Assembly (NCBI GenBank): GCA_031416415.1
Contig: JANOTP010000050.1
Coordinates: 1 to 64,000 of the forward strand
Direction of reading: 5' to 3'
From: JANYCO01 sp031416415
Lineage (GTDB): Bacteria > Bacteroidota > Bacteroidia > Cytophagales > Cytophagaceae
Length of the DNA stretch: 64,000 nucleotides
Shown here: piece by piece, positions 61,801 to 64,000 of the stretch
Layout: every line of letters begins with the position of its first letter
Numbering within the stretch: the stretch's first letter is position 1
Notes under the pieces: generated by a model
Database searches by the model: none
Told to the model about the DNA's origin: nothing
The model's input: only the letters and a program-made list of their open reading frames with translations
Position numbers and translations under genes: made by a program

Positions 61801-62624
61801 TATGCACGAGCACTACTTCGAAAAACACAAATGTACAATCCAAATTATTTCATCCAACCTTATGTAATGGGCAAGCTGGTTGGTGCAGTCCAAAAGCAAT
61901 TGACTTATGTCTGAATGATGCTATTCCTGCAAGTATAAAATGGTATGATTCAAATCAAAATTTGATTCCAGGAAATTATACGAATATAATCCCGTATTCT
62001 TATTCTGATACACTGTATTATATTAGTTATACTTCTCCTTATTATTGCGAAAGCGATCTAATGCCAATCCCCGTAAAAATTGGAGCACCAAAAGTAAACG
62101 CGCTACAAATATGCACTCCCCGAACAGTTAATTTAAATACGTTAGTTGACCCCTATATGGATCCTAGCAATCTTTTGTTTTATACTACTTTAAAAGGCGG
62201 GGTCCCTATTAATCAGAGTTCGACTTACTTATATTATGTAGCAAATACTATAACTTTATATGTCGCTGCTACATATTTCGATTCAGATGAAACATGTTCG
62301 TCGGGTCGTGTTCCTTTTGTAATAACAGTAGGAGGTTGCTCTGCTAAATTAACGGAAGAAAGCTTTGCTGAAAACACTAAACACTCTTCGGTACTATCCT
62401 ATCCTATGCCTGCAACAACTGAATTGACCATTTCCGGACTTACAACAAACAGCAAGTATAAAGCACGATTCATTGATGCTGGAGGACATGTAATACTAAA
62501 TAGTGAATTCACAACAGGAAGTTCTCTTCATGAAATTAATATACAAACGCTACAAAGTGGTTTGTATATATTAGTACTTACAAATGACAAAGAGGCACAC
62601 ACTTTGAAAATTATAAAGGAATAA
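55884..62624 (+). CDS. Giant T9SS-exported surface protein with Ig-like and PKD-like repeats
   Basis: 2246 residues. A signal peptide (FYLSQAQ, ~20) is followed by ~1100 residues of cysteine-framed Ig-like repeats, each starting with a C(S/N)GQ/NE motif and carrying a WxxSxD strand (DICSGQKANLQLNSSVGNIQWYYSSD, NVCSGQSSSLSLTSASGDVQWYSSVD). From about 1370 come PKD-like domains (VCQGTSIVLTGNGTG...YSW; repeated near 1850 as VCQGTSIILSGAGTG...YTW) and GLPxxVC units. The last ~90 residues (YPMPATTELTISGL to ILVLTNDKEAHTLKIIKE) are a T9SS sorting domain. The paired cysteines suggest one disulfide per domain, giving a long filamentous adhesin. Its target is unknown. It is expressed from a long leader. 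Confidence 0.85.
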   Translation: MKKLHFLLTLLLTGSFYLSQAQSPGAYLQTTTPTICKGEPAKLRLFLYDLPNQSPPFEITYSINGVSTTISGITAAQLTTTIYNSKTYFTYDFNVTLNTSTSITLTQVKDGLGAAVAIVSNQVWITIQNTTPTFYLSNGANPSCSGSATTYQAGYIPCQVFSWEYSEDGITYLTHSTSVYTAVFNFINTGLTAKNFYIRIKVGTNGNEIYSTPLIQNVLPTLQPGSVQASTLHICNGQTLTLTSTGHSGSVKWEVEDGFGWRALGNGNPYSSINYGNGAIQKYRAVYNYSSPSCTPIYSSEISVTTYGISPPSVIYPLTKTVCNNEPFTIISYGGGTNLQWQQSEDASIYTDIPNATSRTLDHTLINSGTTNKIVYLRIRNFSLGCGTSYSDVVTCTVTPSPAAGTSTAFPEDICSGQKANLQLNSSVGNIQWYYSSDNINFNLLYFSTGASTFSNTLGTNNTVEKIYFRATSSISGCATTPVSTVSSVNVYKSLSKAYFYPLAKTVCTNEAFSIIPTYSTGNQQWEQSEDGFLYSEIPNATSATLNHSLLNTGSVNKTVYLRLRSYSLGCGSAYSDPLVCTVRPAPAISIASISPSNVCSGQSSSLSLTSASGDVQWYSSVDNLTFQILYPGTGLSTQLNSLYTNTNEELRYYRAVSKFTECASTAVSNTVILTLNKIIWPAGYPSEMYNLKVCNGNSALVKALPVSGANFQWYEKIGNDYIEIPGATTIDYQTPVLINTTSAVITKTFSYSIINGACARSAGQLNIPVYPTPVAGTLTTTKNELCKDQFATLNLSGNTSSNTSWLYSTNGGTTFTVFNSYSTSLSSVYVNLVSQNYIDVLYKVSVTDNVCAPVISNTVNIRTYNVSPDYVFSLNEPYPKAISLCEKTNGELIRLKNTTPFFGTYIWQQSSNNVTFIDIVGSDNLPNYTLPAYTNTTGATQTFYYRAKLTNGAACIKYSDVYTVNISRQLQIGTLSATSATEFCQTGNLTVVLTGHNGSLKWYNNGGNSNLWGTGLTNTFTLYASGTKSTANVYAETSITDYAFPSFYCQLRSNVVQATIYSNPQGYSGTLTIANCRTIKHGEQATLNIGGTVIGDHYQWLVKSPGSTTFVPYKNTLLPTLTTDPLDYIATPNPTFYEFKAMVLNGVCTTSSQVGYTVLVKVIPQLPELIVPSTICSQTSFIVKIKNYGQSSVTLFKTGTTTNYPLTTATLPGYWSATIPITATTSYSLISNYGTTCSNFTDNFTITKDAPLSIPTIINGATNICPDNLSLNYSVPVQNTATYEWAIGQPAMGTFTSNGENIVFTPTPGLYGSTSILCRVSNSCNTTLYASKSIIINPAPAVQFVGLPSDVCLFSTPIQLNSNVIGAIFNGTNVTAGYFDPSSIGSFYPTITYTDPITTCAITKTQLIEVRPLPLVNAGPDLTVCQGTSIVLTGNGTGVTSYSWNQGVINNTAFIPSASSYTVTGSSAYGCTATDNVSVIINPLPIINNIADKSVCDNNSFSASLTSSNLPTATFDWASSTTTPSIGGYSNGSGSLITDLLTNSGSSGSVTYIVSATKNSCVGTKTFIVTVNPNPLITSTLSNATPCPNQTITYSYTRQSGFTYNQSFSSNLIPVTINNTIPTQTINTLLPDMQNSTINLLVTNSSTNCVSSETKQINVKPLPIITATDATVCAGTLADILILSNDPLATYDWILYNPPGSLLGLTASGTGNHILGTPEGSGTATYGIQSTGSNGCSTYNPTIVRLTVNPNPVHSVTVSSNSVCEGSFVSIHIGTPANPPGFFYGLTPPAGFIYQGSGGNPSGYGVGFNTGSASGSFIVTSSTNNGTGCGRVTTYPITVNPLPTVTAGPDKQVCQGTSIILSGAGTGAINYTWDKGVQDNVSFIPTSTIYTVTAHTASGCIASDAVAVIVNPKADLQIIGLPNIVCLNSGALTLSANIAGGAFSGQGMSGNQFTPSTSGLKTITYTYTDANLCTSTTSKNTNVQSKLFHPTLCNGQAGWCSPKAIDLCLNDAIPASIKWYDSNQNLIPGNYTNIIPYSYSDTLYYISYTSPYYCESDLMPIPVKIGAPKVNALQICTPRTVNLNTLVDPYMDPSNLLFYTTLKGGVPINQSSTYLYYVANTITLYVAATYFDSDETCSSGRVPFVITVGGCSAKLTEESFAENTKHSSVLSYPMPATTELTISGLTTNSKYKARFIDAGGHVILNSEFTTGSSLHEINIQTLQSGLYILVLTNDKEAHTLKIIKE
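60138..60345 (+). repeat. PKD-type module, copy 1 (within giant gene)
   Basis: This ~70-codon module (GPDLTVCQGTSIVLTGNGTG) is repeated at 61425-61620. A 17-nt stretch, GTTTGCCAAGGAACATC, is identical at 60156-60172 and 61443-61459, indicating a fairly recent duplication. The surrounding 'GLPxxVC' module is also duplicated. Confidence 0.65.
61425..61620 (+). repeat. PKD-type module, copy 2 (within giant gene)
   Basis: Second copy of the module at 60138-60345 (GPDKQVCQGTSIILSGAGTG). It shares GCAGGACCAGA and the 17-nt core with copy 1, and differs mostly at third positions and in the loop residues. Such repeats can recombine and change the length of the protein. Confidence 0.65.
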
Positions 62625-62643
62625 GGGTTAAAATTTGTATTAT

Positions 62644-62681
62644 AATATAGGAAAGCACTACATATTGCGCTTTCCTATATT
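62644..62681 (+). terminator. Terminator-like hairpin after the giant gene
   Basis: Perfect 13-bp stem AATATAGGAAAGC/GCTTTCCTATATT (62644-62656 with 62669-62681) with a 12-nt loop, 20 nt after the stop codon. The following bases (AAATTTGG) are only weakly U-rich. Confidence 0.55.
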
Positions 62682-62930
62682 AAATTTGGCTTATCTCTTA
62701 GGCTGTAAAGAATAATAGTTTCCTCTTTCCACAGAAAACAATCTCGATGATATATACTAGTATAGTTTGAAAATTAGCACAATCCACTACTTCAAAAAGA
62801 ATTTACATTGTCCACTGCGATTGTTTTTTTATATTTGCAAAATGGTTTTTATCCAATCAAACGCCATACAACTAATTTATCATTCAATATGCTCGCATGA
62901 TAAATAAAATGAACTAACAAAAAATATCAA

Positions 62931-63389
62931 ATGAAACGCATTGTCGATTACAGAAAACTATTTAACATTACTCAAGAAACAGATCTTGCGCAATTAAAAA
63001 CTATCTACAGAAACTTAATCAAAGAGTGGCATCCTGACAAATTCGTGGCGGATGATGAAAAAAAAGCAGAAGCCGAAGTTAAAAGTAAAACAATTATTGA
63101 AGCATACCACTTTTTAGTAAGCATTTCACCTGAAACGCATGAAGCCAATCTGGAAGAATATACCACTACTACTACTACTTCTGGTATAGATGATTTTTTA
63201 TACAAAGGTCAAACATTAAAAATTACTTTTCAAAATGGAAGTGTATATGAATATTTTGGCGTTCCAAAAAACATCTACAATAAGCTACTAATAGCTACTA
63301 CACTTACAAGATTTGCTAAAAGACATATTTTCCACTCTTACACATTTAGAAATATACTTAAACAAACCTTAGTGGAGAAAACAGCATAA
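62931..63389 (+). CDS. J-domain plus KTSC-domain protein
   Basis: 152 residues. The first ~65 residues are a J-domain (DYRKLFNITQETDLAQLKTIYRNLIKEWHPDKF) with the essential HPD motif that stimulates DnaK ATPase. A run of six threonines encoded by ACT/ACC repeats (YTTTTTTSGIDDF) links it to a KTSC domain (LKITFQNGSVYEYFGVPKNIYNKLLIATTLTRFAKRHIFHSYTF), a small fold of unknown function found in phage and bacterial proteins. The combination suggests a DnaK co-chaperone with a KTSC client- or nucleic-acid-binding module. It stands alone, between the giant gene and an AT-rich region. The Thr tract is a possible contraction/expansion site. Confidence 0.8.
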   Translation: MKRIVDYRKLFNITQETDLAQLKTIYRNLIKEWHPDKFVADDEKKAEAEVKSKTIIEAYHFLVSISPETHEANLEEYTTTTTTSGIDDFLYKGQTLKITFQNGSVYEYFGVPKNIYNKLLIATTLTRFAKRHIFHSYTFRNILKQTLVEKTA

Positions 63390-63880
63390 GAAAACAGAAA
63401 AGCACTAGAGCAATCTAGTACTTTTCTAAAAAATTTGCTCTTTAAAAAACGTGTACAAGACCATTACTAATTACGCTTATTACTGATCGACCAGTAATAA
63501 TTTTTTATTCTTAATGAATGTTATTTACATTTCCTGATTCGTACGTCTGGTTATAGCTCCTCACTATTTTATATTCCTCTTTTTCAATTTATTCTAAAGA
63601 ACCAATAGCATTCGTTTATTGAATAAATAATATATCACAATACTACTAGTTGAATTGCTTGTTATTAACATTTTTTAATGTTTTGATTGCCTTTTTAAAT
63701 TTTAATTCATTTTAACTACCAAAAGTCATTTTAAATAGTTCACTTAGATAAAGCGTATAATATTATAATTTATATAAATATTATGTTTAATAAGTATTAA
63801 TATATAATAATTGATTATTTTTATTATATAAAATAATTAATTAATTATATTTATGGTTTTCCATATCTAAAAATACTTAT
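63390..63880. other. 491-bp AT-rich intergenic region with two hairpins
   Basis: No gene seen. Hairpin 1: AGAAAAGCACTAGA/TCTAGTACTTTTCT (63396-63409 with 63414-63427, one mismatch), 7 nt after the J/KTSC stop. Hairpin 2: TTATTACTG/CAGTAATAA (63477-63500) followed by six T's, a good terminator on the plus strand. From about 63740 the sequence is almost pure A/T (TATTATAATTTATATAAAT and similar) up to the next start codon, a likely promoter region. Confidence 0.55.
63477..63506 (+). terminator. Intrinsic terminator downstream of the J/KTSC gene
   Basis: Perfect 9-bp stem TTATTACTG/CAGTAATAA with a 6-nt loop, followed directly by a T6 run (63501-63506). Confidence 0.6.
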
Positions 63881-64000
63881 ATGAAAAAAAGCATATATTT
63901 AAAAACTTCAATCCTTGCTGTATTAGTAATATTTGCATCTGCAAAATTTAGTTATGCTCAAAATCTTCAAATATCAGGAGGAAACAATTTTTCGGTTTCC
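63881..64000 (+). CDS. N-terminal fragment of an exported protein (3' end outside window)
   Basis: The ATG at 63881 opens 40 residues to the window edge. Residues 1-26 (MKKSIYLKTSILAVLVIFA then SAKFSYAQ) are a signal peptide with an AxA/AQ-type cleavage site. The mature start NLQISGGNNFSVS is polar. The rest lies outside the window, so the family cannot be told. It is preceded by an extremely AT-rich promoter region. Confidence 0.75.
   Translation, partial: MKKSIYLKTSILAVLVIFASAKFSYAQNLQISGGNNFSVS

Noticed and set aside
63156..63183. ACT triplet repeat as a possible CRISPR or satellite array
   Set aside because: It is a short in-frame run encoding Thr residues inside the J/KTSC gene, without spacers.
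63740..63880. A nearly pure A/T stretch that could be taken for a replication origin
   Set aside because: No cluster of DnaA boxes (TTATNCACA) and no dnaA, dnaN or parAB genes are nearby; AT-richness before an exported protein gene is explained by a promoter.

Overview
The window looks like the chromosome of a low-GC, non-gut Bacteroidota bacterium (Sphingobacteriia/Chitinophagia/Cytophagia-like). This rests on several features: C-terminal type IX secretion (T9SS) sorting domains, Bacteroidota-type promoters (TTG, about 20 nt, TAnnTTTG), a fused SecDF, a 7TM AraC regulator, PD40/TPR envelope proteins and few Shine-Dalgarno sequences. No rRNA, tRNA, CRISPR array or prophage was recognised. The DNA is mostly ordinary chromosome with a few accessory islands.

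Layout. 1-1.3 kb: the tail of a T9SS cargo protein and a coiled-coil membrane protein, closed by a 27-bp perfect hairpin. 1.3-9.5 kb: a phosphate uptake block (OprO/P-type porin, pstS, pstC, pstA, pstB, phoU, a SprT-like metalloprotein, a PAS histidine kinase). The porin and pstS share a TTAACA-N5-TTAACA upstream element that looks like a Pho box. 9.5-16 kb (minus): glycyl-tRNA synthetase, an MtfA-like protein lacking its zinc site, a TPR protein, small envelope proteins and a polysaccharide deacetylase. 16-19.1 kb: ridA, purK and a BBP2-type porin. 19.1-20.3 kb: a non-coding island with a nested hairpin structure, a G8 tract, a tiny hydrophobic ORF and a well-formed candidate small RNA unit.

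20.3-32 kb: small hypothetical, TPR-PD40 protein, glucosaminidase, serine hydrolase, a MoxR-like/VWA pair, a methyltransferase, a RAYT (IS200-like) transposase flanked by REP-type hairpins, a leucine-rich repeat protein, and a secreted PhoX-type phosphatase with a T9SS tail that complements the phosphate block. 32-39.8 kb: monooxygenase-like, GNAT and DinB genes, two fatty acid desaturases behind a broken ATP-grasp gene, then a divergent 7TM AraC regulator, a lipoprotein hydrolase and an outer-membrane barrel. 39.9-55.4 kb is mostly housekeeping: ilvA, kmo, cysteine desulfurase, glmM, mazG, alkD-like, secDF, DUF4783-nadC, YcxB-like and an FMN glutamate-synthase-like enzyme. kmo and nadC suggest NAD synthesis from tryptophan. 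55.4-64 kb: a 2246-residue T9SS-exported surface protein, a J-domain/KTSC protein, and the start of another exported protein.

Several genes (pstC, kmo, ilvA, the VWA gene) have a -7 element only 3-7 nt before the start codon, which implies leaderless or nearly leaderless mRNAs. The least explained stretch is 19.1-20.3 kb, particularly the candidate small RNA whose promoter spacer carries an operator-like dyad.
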